Shown piece after piece: positions 21,601 to 32,439 of a stretch of 64,000 nucleotides of DNA. Position 1 is the first letter of the stretch. Every line of letters begins with the position of its first letter. The notes under the pieces were generated by a model. That model was not told the DNA's origin, ran no database searches, and saw only the letters and a list, made by a program, of their open reading frames with translations. The position numbers were made by a program, and so were the translations under genes. Source of the DNA: Odiellus spinosus (taxonomy: Eukaryota; Arthropoda; Arachnida; Opiliones; Phalangiidae); contig OY987227.1 in the NCBI GenBank assembly GCA_963920705.1, forward strand, positions 3,440,643 through 3,504,642. Direction: 5' to 3'.

Positions 21601-22742
21601 AATGCTTCTTTTCGCCTCGACTTATTAGGAAAAGATCTATTTCTCGTTCTTCGACAACCCGGTTTTGACTCACGTGAATAGGAAAAATGACATCTTCATA
21701 CGCGAAAATATTCACTGAAATTTCGTTTACATTTTCAAATGTACGTAGTTTTTTCGATTCATGTTGATATGGAAATGTTAATAAACAAAGATTAAGTTCG
21801 TCGACAAATGCGAGGTAATTAGTGACGCGTTGGGGGTTCGTTTCCGCGGGATGCAATTTCGCTAAAATAGAGTATATAAAGCAGCGATCGTCAGAGTTTT
21901 TGACATTAACGATAGCCTCCTTGTTTGCTAATTTGCTCGGCAATTCAATATATGAACCTCCGAGGAGTGGGGTATACATAACAATGTCTAGTTGCACGAA
22001 TAAAAGCCGATCTAGCACCCATCCACTTCCTGTAGCTTCAAACTCAGACATTGATTGTTCGATTTTATCGATGTTAGAGTCAATCTGATCGTGGATGACG
22101 TCAGGAGTTAAAGTAGCGTTAGTAAAACCTCGAAAATATGGTAGAACTTCGCAAATCGATCCTGCATTCGCTAGGGGGCGGGTTTTAACGTGCGCGAATG
22201 ATAATATACCACTTAATACCTTTCTTTGATTGGAGGCGATTTTTAATATATTCGCAAATAACCTGTCTATGTCTACTGATAAATTCCAAGGGGGCAGTTT
22301 CTACTGATGTTGGGGTTAACCTAGCAGCGAACACAACATCACCAATCGCCTCAACTTCCTCTCACTCATCGAGAGGGCTAGCTATATTTTCATCTTCGGT
22401 TGAAGTTTGGTGTGTAGAAACACGTTTCAGAGGCTGCGATTCGTTGTCCGAAGACGAACGCTGCCGTTTTCTTGGGTTACTTGGCGAGTTATCTGTGTTA
22501 GATGGTGGTGTCCCCGTTGCTGAGGGCACGCCAAGGTTGTGATCGCGGTTGTTATCATTGACGTGTTGTTTAGTCAAATGTTTATTTAAATTATTTTTCC
22601 GAGTAAATGATGCTCCGCACGAACGGCTATGTTGTACCAAATCTCGTTGTGTGGTGTACGTAGCGGTACATTTATCACATTGAAACAAGTGAATTAAAAG
22701 GACGGAGAAGCTGGAATTTACAAATCTACCATCAAACCCCAA
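18611..22742 (-). pseudogene. Protein-primed DNA polymerase B, intron-bearing, frameshifted
   Basis: This is the polymerase that would replicate a Polinton genome from a terminal protein primer. A possible first exon (22742-22362) encodes C2H2-type zinc fingers. A Cys/His-rich block with YRGAAHNTCN follows (about 20910-21030). Polymerase motif A lies at 20009-20020 (NNLYG context), motif B at about 19500 (NNAVFG), and motif C (DTDS) is split by an intron near 19090-19150. GT..AG introns are visible at about 21175-21240, 20399-20450, 20010-20075, 19443-19504 and 19080-19145. Apparent frameshifts near 20796 and 19194, and in the last exon (18620-18900), disable it. It ends at about 18611, with no other gene between it and the left TIR. 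Confidence 0.85.
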
Positions 22743-23958
22743 ACCGGAGAAAATAAAAATTGTGAGATGCGAAGATTATGAATTGGAAGGATATGACACG
22801 TAAAATATCCAGGATCGGGAGAATAAAATCGAGATGACTTCACTCTTCAAAGATCAGGCATACAATGAATTTAAATATGGACCGACGCTAGACATATACC
22901 GAGATAAGCAGGACTATGCGATAAAATTAATTTACGAGTCAATGCTAAAACCAACCCGAATTTTAATACTAGATCGCATAGGGAAAAAAACATCAACCTT
23001 ATCTTATCGATGTTGAAAATTTCAAATACAGCAATAACGGGAAAATCCTATTTCGTCATTGTAAATACGGAAAACCCCAATTTCTGGTGTCTATATCACT
23101 ATACTTAATCCAAAGAGGTGGTTTTTCCAAGTAAATATTGCGAATCGACATTACAAAATGGAACTAGAACCTAAGGATCGCTATATTTAGGATAAATAAA
23201 AAGGGAAAACCCCAATTCACCAAAGCTGTGGTTTTTCCAAGTAAATATTACAAATATTAGGATAAAGAGAGGAGAAATTCACAGATAAGCTCATTTCTCG
23301 ACGCTTTGCAACCTGTCTCATCTCAATCGTAGATAAACACTTGAAAACCCTCTGATAAGAGTTATCTCTTATCTATAACCCAGATAAAAAGGGGAATCCC
23401 ACGAATAAATTTAGAAAAAAGGGTGAAAGAGGGAGGGGGGAAATCGTTTAGGGAAAAACATCAGTCTTATCTTATCGATGTTGATAATTTCAAATACTAC
23501 AATAACGGGGAAAATCCTATATCGTCATTGTAAGTATGGAAAAACCCAATTCATGGTGTCTATATAACTAAACTTAAACCAAAGAGATGGTTTTTCCGAG
23601 TAAATATTGCGAAAACGGTATGATTGAACTTGTGATAAAACCAGAGTCGACATTGCACAATGAAACTAGAACCTAAGGATCGCTATATTAGGATAAACAC
23701 ATTAAAAAAACCTACGACAAGAGATATCTCTTATCTATAAACAAGATAAAAAGGGGAATCTTGCAAATAAAGGGGAAAACCCCAATTCACTAAACTTAAA
23801 TCAAAGAGGTGGTTTTTCCAAGTAAGTATCAAATATTAGAATAAAAAGAGAGGAGAAATTCACAGATAAGCTCATTTCTCGACGCTTTGCAGACTGTCTT
23901 ATCTTAATCGTAGATAAACACTTGAAAAAACCTCTGATAAGAGATATCTCTTATCTAT
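22743..23958. repeat. Non-coding interior with ~470-bp tandem duplication
   Basis: The block starting near 22979 (GGGAAAAAAACATCAACC, then TTATCTTATCGATGTTGA) recurs from about 23450 with ~90% similarity. Each copy contains AT-rich sequence and several TTATCTATAA and AGATAAG motifs. No open frame of interest is present. It lies between the polymerase 5' end and the large palindrome. Confidence 0.75.
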
Positions 23959-24113
23959 AAAGAGGATAAAAAGGGAAATCCAAATTAATTTAAAAAAATG
24001 GGGAAGGAGGGGGTCGTCTGCCCCTTTTTGATGTTCGCCTCGGCGAACAAAGGGACGACCCCCTCCTTCCCCCTTTTTTTAAATTAATTTGGATTCCCCT
24101 TTTTATCCTCTTT
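23959..24113. repeat. 60-bp-arm inverted repeat (large hairpin)
   Basis: Arms at 23959-24018 and 24054-24113 are reverse complements with only about three differences. The 35-bp loop itself contains the small hairpin TTCGCCTCGGCGAA. The right arm directly abuts the 34-bp polymerase-derived segment at 24114. There is no T-run typical of a terminator, and its role is unknown. Confidence 0.9.
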
Positions 24114-24147
24114 ACTCCACGAACATTATCGGGACTGTCTGCTCAAC
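24114..24147. repeat. 34-bp inverted copy of polymerase 3' coding sequence
   Basis: Perfect reverse complement of 18774-18807, which lies in the last part of the polymerase gene. It sits immediately inside the right TIR. On the left the equivalent segment is separated from the TIR by 385 bp (18389-18773) that are missing on the right. Confidence 0.92.
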
Positions 24148-24915
24148 GATAAAACTACGAACTTGAACGCATGACAGTGGGGTCTCTTTAGAGCTTTTAG
24201 TTACGCTAATAATTTGGCGCTTAAAAATTTAAATTTCCAATCATGAGATAGCGTACATTCATTCCACACTTGATAATAGGAGTAAAGATATAAAAGTATA
24301 ATCTTGCCTTTGTTAGTGGTACCAACCAAAAGTATAGATAATGGTCTCTATGTGTAAGCAAAGAGATAAGATGCTGTCTCAACCTTTCTTTGAATTAAGC
24401 GTTAGTACGATAATGAAGTAGATGGTGTTTCAAATAAGTGATAAGTGTTAAAGCTACAGCATTTTAGACAAATTATCGATAAGAGAAAATGGTTTAGTGG
24501 TTAGCATGTAATTCTTACATTCAGGAGGGTTCGGGTTCGACTCCCGGGCTCACAAAATACAAAAAAAAAATTTAACTATCAAAAGCTTTATGTGTATTCC
24601 GACGAGCAATTTTTTCATGAATTCAAGGTACCTAAGCCAACGTGATTGGTTAAAAACCTAATTGTGTAACTGAAAGTCACGTGATGATGACGTACTTATC
24701 TAAATAAACAAAATTATAATATCACACAGTGAAGATAAGGAACTGCCTCTGCTGCGGCAGCCTGTTCTTGATTTCGAGGACTGCCGCTGCCGCTATGTTA
24801 AAGTATAGCGGCAGGCTGCCGCTATGTTAAATGTATAGCGGCAGGCTGTGCCAGACTGCCGCTATGTTAAATGTATAGCGGCAGGCTGTGCCAGTCCGCG
24901 CCTTTATACCCTACT
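24147..24915 (-). repeat. Right terminal inverted repeat of the Polinton-type element
   Basis: 769 bp, inverse of 17620-18388, ending CCCTACT before the GATGTA target duplicate. Near-identity with the left copy indicates recent insertion or homogenisation of the ends. Confidence 0.93.
24482..24552 (+). other. tRNA-like sequence (right TIR copy)
   Basis: Mirror copy of the left-TIR segment: GGTTTAGTGGTTAGC, then an anticodon-arm-like hairpin whose loop centre is TTC, then GGGTTCGACTCCCGG, then CACAAAATAC and ten A. The acceptor stem does not form. Confidence 0.5.
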
Positions 24916-25240
24916 GATGTAGGAAGCGATGTTAAAATCCAAAATAGTATAAAACGGCGCGTGTAAAACACGCGACTTTGGAAAACGGCGCACGAGGAAA
25001 TAAAATATAGTAAAACTCGCGACTTTTAATAAAATTTAAAAAAGGCTCTAAAGCCCAAATAAAATTAGGCTTAACGCCAAACACGAAAAACTTTAAACTT
25101 CCGAAACGCCAAAAATAAACGAAAATACCGCAAATTAACGTAAATACCTTTAGTGCTGCGTTAAAACAAAAATCACAAAAAACGACCGAAAAATCGCGAA
25201 AACATGATAAATTCGCGGAGCGCAAAAATAAGCGTAAAAC
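24916..25240 (-). other. LINE2 5' UTR, displaced by the Polinton insertion
   Basis: On the minus strand it resembles the LINE1 5' UTR (for example AAAACGACCGAAAAATCGC against AAAACGTCCGAAAAACCGC) and leads into the ORF1 start region at the insertion point. It ends at TC/GA microsatellite. Confidence 0.75.
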
Positions 25241-25277
25241 TCTCTCTCTCGAGAGAGAGAGGAGAGAGAGAGAAGAG
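25237..25277. repeat. Short TC/GA microsatellite between LINE2 and LINE3
   Basis: The sequence switches from CTCTCTCTC to GAGAGAGAG at one point, giving the palindrome CTCTCTCTCGAGAGAGAG, then GGAGAGAGAGAGAAGAG. It is the remnant target between the 5' end of LINE2 and the 3' end of LINE3. Confidence 0.9.
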
Positions 25278-25407
25278 ATCATTAATTGGCGTCAAAATAA
25301 ATCAAATTACTTTAAATAAGGGAAGAAACATTAAATATTACACTTGAGAATTTTAAAAGTAAATAATTAGTAATGAAATAATAAAAAGGTCATATAGGTG
25401 GTATACC

Positions 25408-28400
25408 TCACAAACCGTCAAAAGCTTCTAGTCCACTAAGATTAGCCAGAAGTACGAAACTACGCCTGGCTCTGTAACGAGAAATTACACGTGATTTACA
25501 TTGATAAACTTTATGCGCGACATAATCCTCTAAAGTCATATTCATAAAAATATCTTGAATAATGACCTTCGACATCAAAAAAACCAGGTTGAAAAATCCA
25601 TGTGATAAATACTCATTTACTAAGTAGAAAACATTGAAGAGCTCATGATTATGCCCTGTCAGTCTTGCAAACCAGTTTAACAATGATGCGTAAATAAGGG
25701 ATACAAACGGGCAGTCAAAATAAACGTGTGTAAAGGTTCCAATTTCGGAACAAAAAAGGACAGGGGTGAGATACATCACGGATGATGTGATTAAGACGAT
25801 TTGGAGTGGGCAAAGCCCCATGTGGGGCTTTGAAACCACTGCTGGTGTTGTACCTTCTTTTACCGCACTGAAGTTTTCTGACGAAAACCTTTAGAGATCA
25901 GAAAATTATATATAGAACGCGAGGACAATTTTTGGTTAAGCGTTAGGCGCACAACACCTTGAGGGGTTGAACATTCGACTTCAAATACTGGATGCTCCGA
26001 TATTCCAAATAGATTGTCGGATATCAGTCTTTGGTTGTTAAAAACGCGTGGAAAAACCCGAATAAGGGAGCTTATAATCGATCGGTGCTGAAGCACCATC
26101 AAACGAAAAGGGCGTGTATCACCAAACATAGATTGATCGGTTACGAAAAGACCAAATTGTCCTATAAAGTCCCTTACACGAACTAGTCCAGCACGAACAT
26201 AGAATCCATGTCCTATGGCAGGTAAGCTCTGTCCATGAACGTTCGTAATATAAGATACATCAAACACCGGAAGTGACAAAAAAACATCGCGATTAATAAA
26301 TTTTGGTAGTACCCGGAAAGGTAGCGAATACCATGATAAAAAAGCGATTGGTAAAATGAGTCTTTAAAGCGCGTAGTTAAGAAAGAAATCACGACATAGC
26401 ACTAAGAGCTGCCCCAGCCATAATTGTATGAGGACAAGCCGAAATGTCATTATCGAGTAAAGTATAGGCAGCCACAACGCGAAACGCACTAGCTTTACTC
26501 GACAAATTAACAAGACCAATACCACCGAAACGCCGCTCTTGATATAAGGTAGGGGCATCAATCCAGTGAATGCCGTCCCAAATAAAACTCAGAATAAGAG
26601 CCTGAGCAGCTTGTAGAAATTGTGCAGGTGGCTGTAAAACCTTAAAACAATGCCATAAGACCAATACCACCGAAACGCCGTTAGGTTATTGACCACTAAA
26701 ACTCTACCCGTGACCGAACAGAGATGACGGTAGCGAAACCAGCGACCAAGCACTTTGCGTAATAATCGGGTCCCAGTTGTGGGCTGTATATTCAGGTGTG
26801 TTCCCGAGGGAAACACCAAGAAATTTGTCACCATCCGAGCTGGAGTTAATGCCAAGAGGTGTATCAGTACGTCCTTTCCAAGACCCACTCCATGATATGA
26901 AGCTTTTGGCACAGTTGCCCTTGGCACCAGACGTGGCGCGATAAAGGTCTATACAGCGTTTTAATAGGAAAACTCATGATCACCGCGTAAGTGGCATTGA
27001 CCAAGCGATAATGAGGGAGGCCTACTCGATTCATAATCGACGAACGTAGTAGAATCATTGGCAAAGTATAAAGAGCCGAAAGTGGACAGCCTTGGCAGAT
27101 ACCGCGATTAAACGGTATAACGTCAGTTACGGTACTAAATCGCTACCGAAACATAAACTAATTGTATAAAACGCGCAAGTGGCGTAGAGAAGCGCGGGGG
27201 ATGCCGAACCGTACAAGCACCTGAAACAGGTAATCGTGTTCAACGCTGTCAAACGCTTTCTCAAAGTCTATGTTGGCTAAGGCTAAAGGCTCGTTGGTGA
27301 TGTTCGCAGTTAGAAGTAGATCGCGAAGTGTAGATGAAGTGTTATGAATCATACGGCCAGGTATACCGTATGATTGAGTTTCATGTATGAAAGAAATGGC
27401 CACCGTTTTAAGCCGGAGAGCTAGACATTTACCATAGATAGAGGGCGCCAATTTCTGATATCGTATAAGTCACCTGACTTTGGAAGGAGCGACATCACAG
27501 ATTCTGAGAAAGTGCCGTGATAAGCACTATTCTGGGCAAGATCACCGAAAACGTTTGTAACTATAGGCTGAAGGATGTCCAAGAACTTGAGGTAGAATTC
27601 AATCGGTAGGCCGTCGATGCCAGAGGCTTTACCGAGAGGGAGAGAGCGTAACGCAACAGCAATCTCATTGGCCGTGAGCCGTCCTTCCAGAGACTTATAT
27701 TGAGCATCGTCCAGGTGAGGAAGACCATGAAACAAACCAGTATTAGGCAAGCCAGCACAAGGAGGAGTGGAAATGGAGTATAGGGAGGAGTGGAAACGGA
27801 GTATAGGGAGGAGTGGAAATGGAGTATAGGGAGGAGTGGAAATGGAGTATAGGGAGGAGTGGAAATGGAGTATAGGGAGGAGTGGAAATGGAGTATTGGG
27901 AGGAGTGGAAATGGAGTATAGGGAGGAGTGGAAATGGAGTATAGGGAGGAGTGGAAATGGAGTATAGGGAGGAGTAAAAGGATACAAGGTGTGTACGAAT
28001 GGCGCCGGGGTCACGAACCAAAACGCCAGTGTTATCATAAAGACCATTTATGACCAAGGAAGATCGTGTCTTCTTATCTAGACTATAGAAGGTTTTAGAT
28101 GGCGTATCTACAGCATTGAAGTGAGATTCACGTGCTTTGGTGAGGGTAGCCTTAGCTCTACCTAATAAAAGAGATTGTAACTCCTCTAAATTGCGAGTGT
28201 GATCTACCGTGCCTGGCGCAGCCGTCGACACCCGTGACTCAAGCAGGGAAATCGCTATAGAATCACGCACACGATACTCATGAGAGAGAGCGTCATGGCA
28301 TGAAACTTAATAGCAGGTTTAAATATATTGAGCCACCAATAGCTCCAGGTAACAAAGAGAGGGTGCTCCAGAATGAGACGACCTATCTCAGCACTCAGAC
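25408..28400 (-). pseudogene. LINE3b ORF2 (linker, RT, zinc region), degenerate
   Basis: Fragments in several frames: linker (28270-27980), RT fingers with PLGKASGIDGLPIEFYLKF (27680-27560), palm with NIDFEKAFDSVEHDYLF (about 27260), and an RQGCP-like block with substitutions near 27090. The thumb/connection lies at 26927-26389 and the C-terminal zinc segment GTFTHVYFDCP at about 25735-25700. Stops and frameshifts occur throughout, and a 23-bp minisatellite has expanded inside the linker at about 27762-27975. Confidence 0.8.
27762..27976. repeat. 23-bp coding-derived minisatellite inside LINE3 ORF2
   Basis: Nine tandem copies of GGAGGAGTGGAAATGGAGTA+TAG (23 bp), nearly identical to one another. 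The unit corresponds to the LINE segment encoding FY..LYS.STPP just before the RT domain, so it expanded from the LINE's own coding sequence. Because 23 is not a multiple of three, successive copies shift frame. Confidence 0.92.
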
Positions 28401-30207
28401 CGCCCCAGAACCTTGCGAAAACGTAGAAGCAGCACCTCCCAATTTTGAGCAACGTATTCCGACGTGTTACCCAGAAATATTCCCAGGAATTTACCACCAG
28501 TCGATCGGGACGGAATATTGAGAGGGGTGTAAGTGCGGTACTTCCAAGAACCGCTGCATAACTCAAAACTCTTTGTGTAATTAACCTTAGCACCGGTCGA
28601 ATCACAGTAGAGGTCAAGATTGGTTTTTAAGATGTCAGATTCATGGTTTTCGCGTAGGATGGCGTCAAAATCGTCAGCGTAGGTGGCATTGACCTATTTG
28701 TGGTGCGCAGGACCTACTCGATTGCCAATCGAAACGCAGAGACGAATCTTAAGCGGTTCAAGCGCGAATGAAAACAGTAAGTCCTGTCTTATACCGCGTT
28801 TAAACGGCACAATATCAGTTACCGAATTGTTAAAACGTAATCTAAAGATTGATTCATCGTATAAGACGCGTAGGAGATTTATAAAAGATGGTGGAATACC
28901 AAATCTTTGAAGCACGTAAAAAGATAATCGTGATTAACACGGTCAAAGGCCTTTTCGAAGTTAATGTTAACTAGGGCCAAAGGCTCATTTGTAGAATTCG
29001 CGGTCGATAAAAGCTCACGTATCGTCGATAAGGTATTATGAATCGTTCGCCCAGGGATGCCGTAGGTCTTGGATTCATGAATCACTGAACCCGCCACCGT
29101 CTTAAGCCGGATAGCCAGACATTTGCCGTATATTTTGTAGTCGGAATTGGTTATTGATAAAGGCCGCCAATTATGATATAAGTCGCCGTCTTTTGCGAGT
29201 AACGACATTACTGACTCCGATATAAAACGCCTTGGAAGACGTGTAAACGGCTTTAAAGTGGGACTCGCGAGCCCTAGTGAGGGAAGCCTTAGCTCTACTG
29301 AGTAAAAGGGACTGTAATTAATCTACAGTGTGAGTGTGTTCCACCATACCGGGAATACTAGCTGATACCCGAGACTCAAGGAGAGATATCGCCAGATAAT
29401 CTCTCACACGCAACTCGTTGAAGAGTATCATGGCATGGATTTTAACATCGGGCTTGAAAATACAGAACCAACAATATCTCCTGGTAACTAAGGGAGGGCG
29501 TTCATCAATGAGACGTCCTATCTCAGCACCGAGGGCTCCACTAAAATGGTCATTATCAAGATCGGTTGGGTTCATCCGACAGAACGGGGAACCACGAGGA
29601 ATATTACACTCAGTTTGAAAGTAACAGAGAACGGCGTCTTGATCCGAAAAGAACGTGGGCACGTGCTTAACGGAAAACAACGCATTCACTGTAGAAAATT
29701 TAGTCTATCTAATCTAGCGGAACACAGAACACGGTCTTTACGCATGCGCCACGTGTAAGTTCGGGATTGAGGGTGGAGGTAGCGATACGCATCAATCAAT
29801 CCAAGATCATTCACAAAACCACCCATAGCACGCGCAACACAGGATCTGCGCTCAATGCACGCGTGGCGGTCCAAATCCGGGTTAAGCGTGGAATTAAAGT
29901 CTCCAAACACATATATATTATCATCATCGGTAGCCATTCCTAGTTTGCCATTGATAAACTCCAGGGTACGAAGAGTCAGGTCATCGTCGGAGGCCGAAAG
30001 ATAAACACCAACCAAGTGTTCGAAAAAAGGGGAGGTAGGAGTGCCACGGGCAAGCCGTAGATACACACAATTACCCTCAAATGTGCCAAAGTACCTACAA
30101 AAGGCTGAATTGCCGGGGACACACCTAACAATACCCCGCACCAACAGAAAAGAAACAAGTTGGAAAACCAAAATATAACCTCCCCGACCCCGACGTTGAG
30201 GTAACAT
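28400..30207 (-). pseudogene. LINE3a ORF2 (endonuclease and RT), degenerate
   Basis: The endonuclease portion retains YVFGDFNSTLNPDLDR (about 29900) and FFSDQDAVLC (about 29645). An internal deletion near 29215-29300 joins the linker to RT motif 0-1 (LLAKDGDLY, NWRPLSITNSDYKIYGK). The RT palm NINFEKAFDRVNHDYLF lies near 28945. Sequence following ADDF (about 28670) runs to the chimeric junction near 28400. Confidence 0.8.
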
Positions 30208-31289
30208 AATCTAGCCTAATCCTACCTAAAATAAAAGATGAAAAGAAATGTTGAGTATTGGAAGAGTAGAAGAAACAGCGTGCATTTCTAACACACATTT
30301 CTATTTCCCATAATTATATGCGGGAGGGCGTAGATTTGTTAATAGACACCCCAAATTAAATGTTTATTTTCAAAGTAAAGTGCTTGTAATATAAATTTAC
30401 ACTTGAGCATAGGCTGTACTGTGTGATTATCTTCGATAATCCACTGATTTGATAAAAACGAAGGATTTAGTCTGGGATGGCAAGGAAGACAAGGAATTAA
30501 AAGGACGAAGATATGGTAGCAAGTTCCTCTTGGACAAACCAAGAAATACTCTAGACTGAATGTTCTATTTACAGCCCATTGTCGGTAGATGATTGGCAAT
30601 TACTTCCGGTACAGTTTTCGTCTGAAATTCTTGTTTTGACGTGCTATTAGAGAGGATCATTACTGATATTTTCATCATACGAGAGATCCCAGTCATTGGA
30701 TGGAGCTGGTCGAGAGGTTATTTTCCAAACCGGCTGACAAGACGTTAGTTTCCACTCCTATGATAAAAAAAAATCTTAAAGACTGAAAGTAGACTAATTT
30801 CCATACTATTAGTATTTATACTTGAATAGCTCCTTTTATGTTTAGAATAACGAGGCCTATGAAGAACTGTCGAGCTTTTACTGACTGTAGGTATTTCAAA
30901 TGTTGAGTCCGAAAACACTCACGGCTTGCATTTTTCAATTCTTCGTAGCCAGGCAGTCTCTTTCTGGTGATAAATGAAAGCCGTGTCGATGCTCTGTTGA
31001 CTTCAAATGGTGTTGACATTCTGCGCTGGTTGATTTTCTCACTCAAGTCATTATAGCTCTCTTTGGTCTCGCCTCGTCTCGTCGCCTGGTCTGCCAACGA
31101 AGTTCACTGTACACGGCTGCTTTTGATTATGAAAATATTCGGAAACGTTTCTTGGTTTTATAGTGGAGAAAAAGGAAGCCTATTGTTTTTTTTTTTCAAC
31201 ATCAGATGTCCATTTTTATTCAAAATTGTTGTTTTTTAAACACGGGAAACCTATTGTACTTATGTCCAAGGAGAGTTTTCACGACTATA
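30208..31289. other. No identifiable gene
   Basis: AT-rich. Two minus-strand open frames (30339-30599 and 30816-31097) are not low complexity but match no family I know, and neither shows convincing splice sites. They could be exons of an old transposon gene. Confidence 0.35.
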
Positions 31290-31560
31290 ATTTTTCTTAA
31301 TAGGTTTAACATTTTGTATCAATCCGCCTCAGCTTTAAATCTTATGTCGTTTCTATCTTGGATGCCCGTGTAAACGTATCTTTATTTAGATTCTTCAATC
31401 CACCCCAAGTTTGCAGCAAGCCTTAGCCTATACTGCCCGTTATACCTTTGCTTTTTGGACTAAATGATATATAAAAAACCGCTTAGCGTGTGCTGCCAAC
31501 TCAAACTGGTATTAAACGGTCACATTTCTTTAAATTTTTGGACAAGGTGTAATGTTCTTA
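31290..31560 (+). repeat. Outer partial copy of the palindrome-headed repeat (tail region)
   Basis: Nearly the same sequence as 32440-32635 (direct), and the inverse of about 36745-37060. Shared landmarks are GATTCTTCAATCCACCCCAA, a GCTGCCAACTCAA segment and TTCTTTAAATTTTTGGACAA. It contains no palindrome head. Confidence 0.85.
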
Positions 31561-31989
31561 CAGAGACATAATAGAATAAATTAGCCACATTTCTAAGTAA
31601 TGCGATTTAAATTCAATAGCCTCAGTTTATTCGAGTACTCTACCCAAAAGATCGTGAGAAAGAGGCCTCTTATCACCGAAATATAGGCGAGAAACGATTG
31701 CCCACACAATCGAAGACGACACCACCGCGCAAGTGAGAGGGTTCACCACAATTCTAAACGCTAACGTAAACCACCCATTGGAGTAGTACATCTATGAGTA
31801 CCGAATCTGTAAATCTCGTTTAAATAGGCCGATAAGAGATTTATTAAAGCTAAAAAACCTAATGATAAGAAATCGTGCCTACTTTCTAATTACTGTGAAT
31901 TTAATGGGATACTCATGATATAATATAATGATATAATAAAGAACCCATTGAATGTAATTTTCAGTTATCGATAAAAAAATACCATTAAA

Positions 31990-32345
31990 AATAGCTTATC
32001 TACTGTTCAATAAATTAAATTTTTGTTCATCAATTTAGAACCACTTACAAAAGTTCGGCTAGGTTTTTGTTTTAACCTTTTCGTAACCCATTCAGCCACC
32101 TTCCTCTCTATTACTTCATATACCTTATCATTCTTTCATTATTGAAATCTTTGTTTAACCAAGAATTCAATGAATATTTCTTATCATTCTACTGTTTAAG
32201 AAATAAAATGTTTGTTTACCATTTTGAAGCAATTAATAAAGCTCGGCTAAGCTTATGATTTCACCCTTTTGTAACCAATTCAGGCACCTTACTTTCTACT
32301 ACTTCATGTATTTTATCAATATTCCATTATTTAAATCAGTGTTTA
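31990..32345. repeat. Two direct ~180-bp repeats
   Basis: The block from about 31990 (TTTTTGTTCATCAATTTAGAA) recurs from about 32205 (ATGTTTGTTTACCATTTTGAAG) with ~75-80% similarity through AAGTTCGGCTA and CTACTTCATNTANNTTATC. AT-rich and non-coding. Confidence 0.7.
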
Positions 32346-32439
32346 ACTAAAGATACTCTCGTACCAGAAAGAAGTCCTATCAAATTTTGTCAAAGTACCT
32401 TTGTCTCTATTAATTCGAATTCAGTGGACGGTGGATCTT

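Larger units (their letters stand above)
17620..24915 (-). mobile_element. Polymerase-only Polinton-type element
   Basis: A complete 7296-bp element. The termini are AGTAGGGTATAAAGG at the left and its inverse CCTTTATACCCTACT at the right. It is flanked by GATGTC (17614-17619) and GATGTA (24916-24921), a 6-bp duplication with one mismatch. Terminal inverted repeats are 769 bp each with about three mismatches seen. A 5'-AG terminus, a 6-bp duplication and long TIRs are Polinton/Maverick hallmarks (known). The only recognisable gene is protein-primed DNA polymerase B. No integrase, capsid, protease or ATPase gene was seen, so mobilisation must come in trans (inferred). Confidence 0.88.
12020..25240 (-). 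mobile_element. LINE2: decayed Tx1-like LINE, split by a Polinton
   Basis: The 3' end at 12020 reads GAAAAACAAAAAACT next to TC microsatellite, the same terminal sequence as LINE1. ORF2 spans 12428-16695 with frameshifts and a SINE-like insertion. ORF1 spans 16839-17619, and the 5' UTR resumes at 24916-25240 beyond the Polinton-type insertion (17620-24915). The 5' UTR ends in TC/GA microsatellite at about 25240. Removing the insertion restores a normal 5' UTR-ORF1 order. LINE2 is related to LINE1 but clearly diverged from it. Confidence 0.88.
25278..30207 (-). mobile_element. LINE3: decayed chimeric Tx1-like LINE
   Basis: All recognisable coding pieces are ORF2-type and on the minus strand. 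From the 5' side: endonuclease (30207 to about 29690), linker (29689-29318), a deletion, reverse transcriptase (29208 to about 28400), then a jump back to a linker segment (about 28400-27980) followed by a second, complete run through reverse transcriptase and the C-terminal zinc region (27980-25408). It is therefore two related ORF2 copies joined near 28400. No ORF1 was recognised. Many frameshifts are present. Confidence 0.82.
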
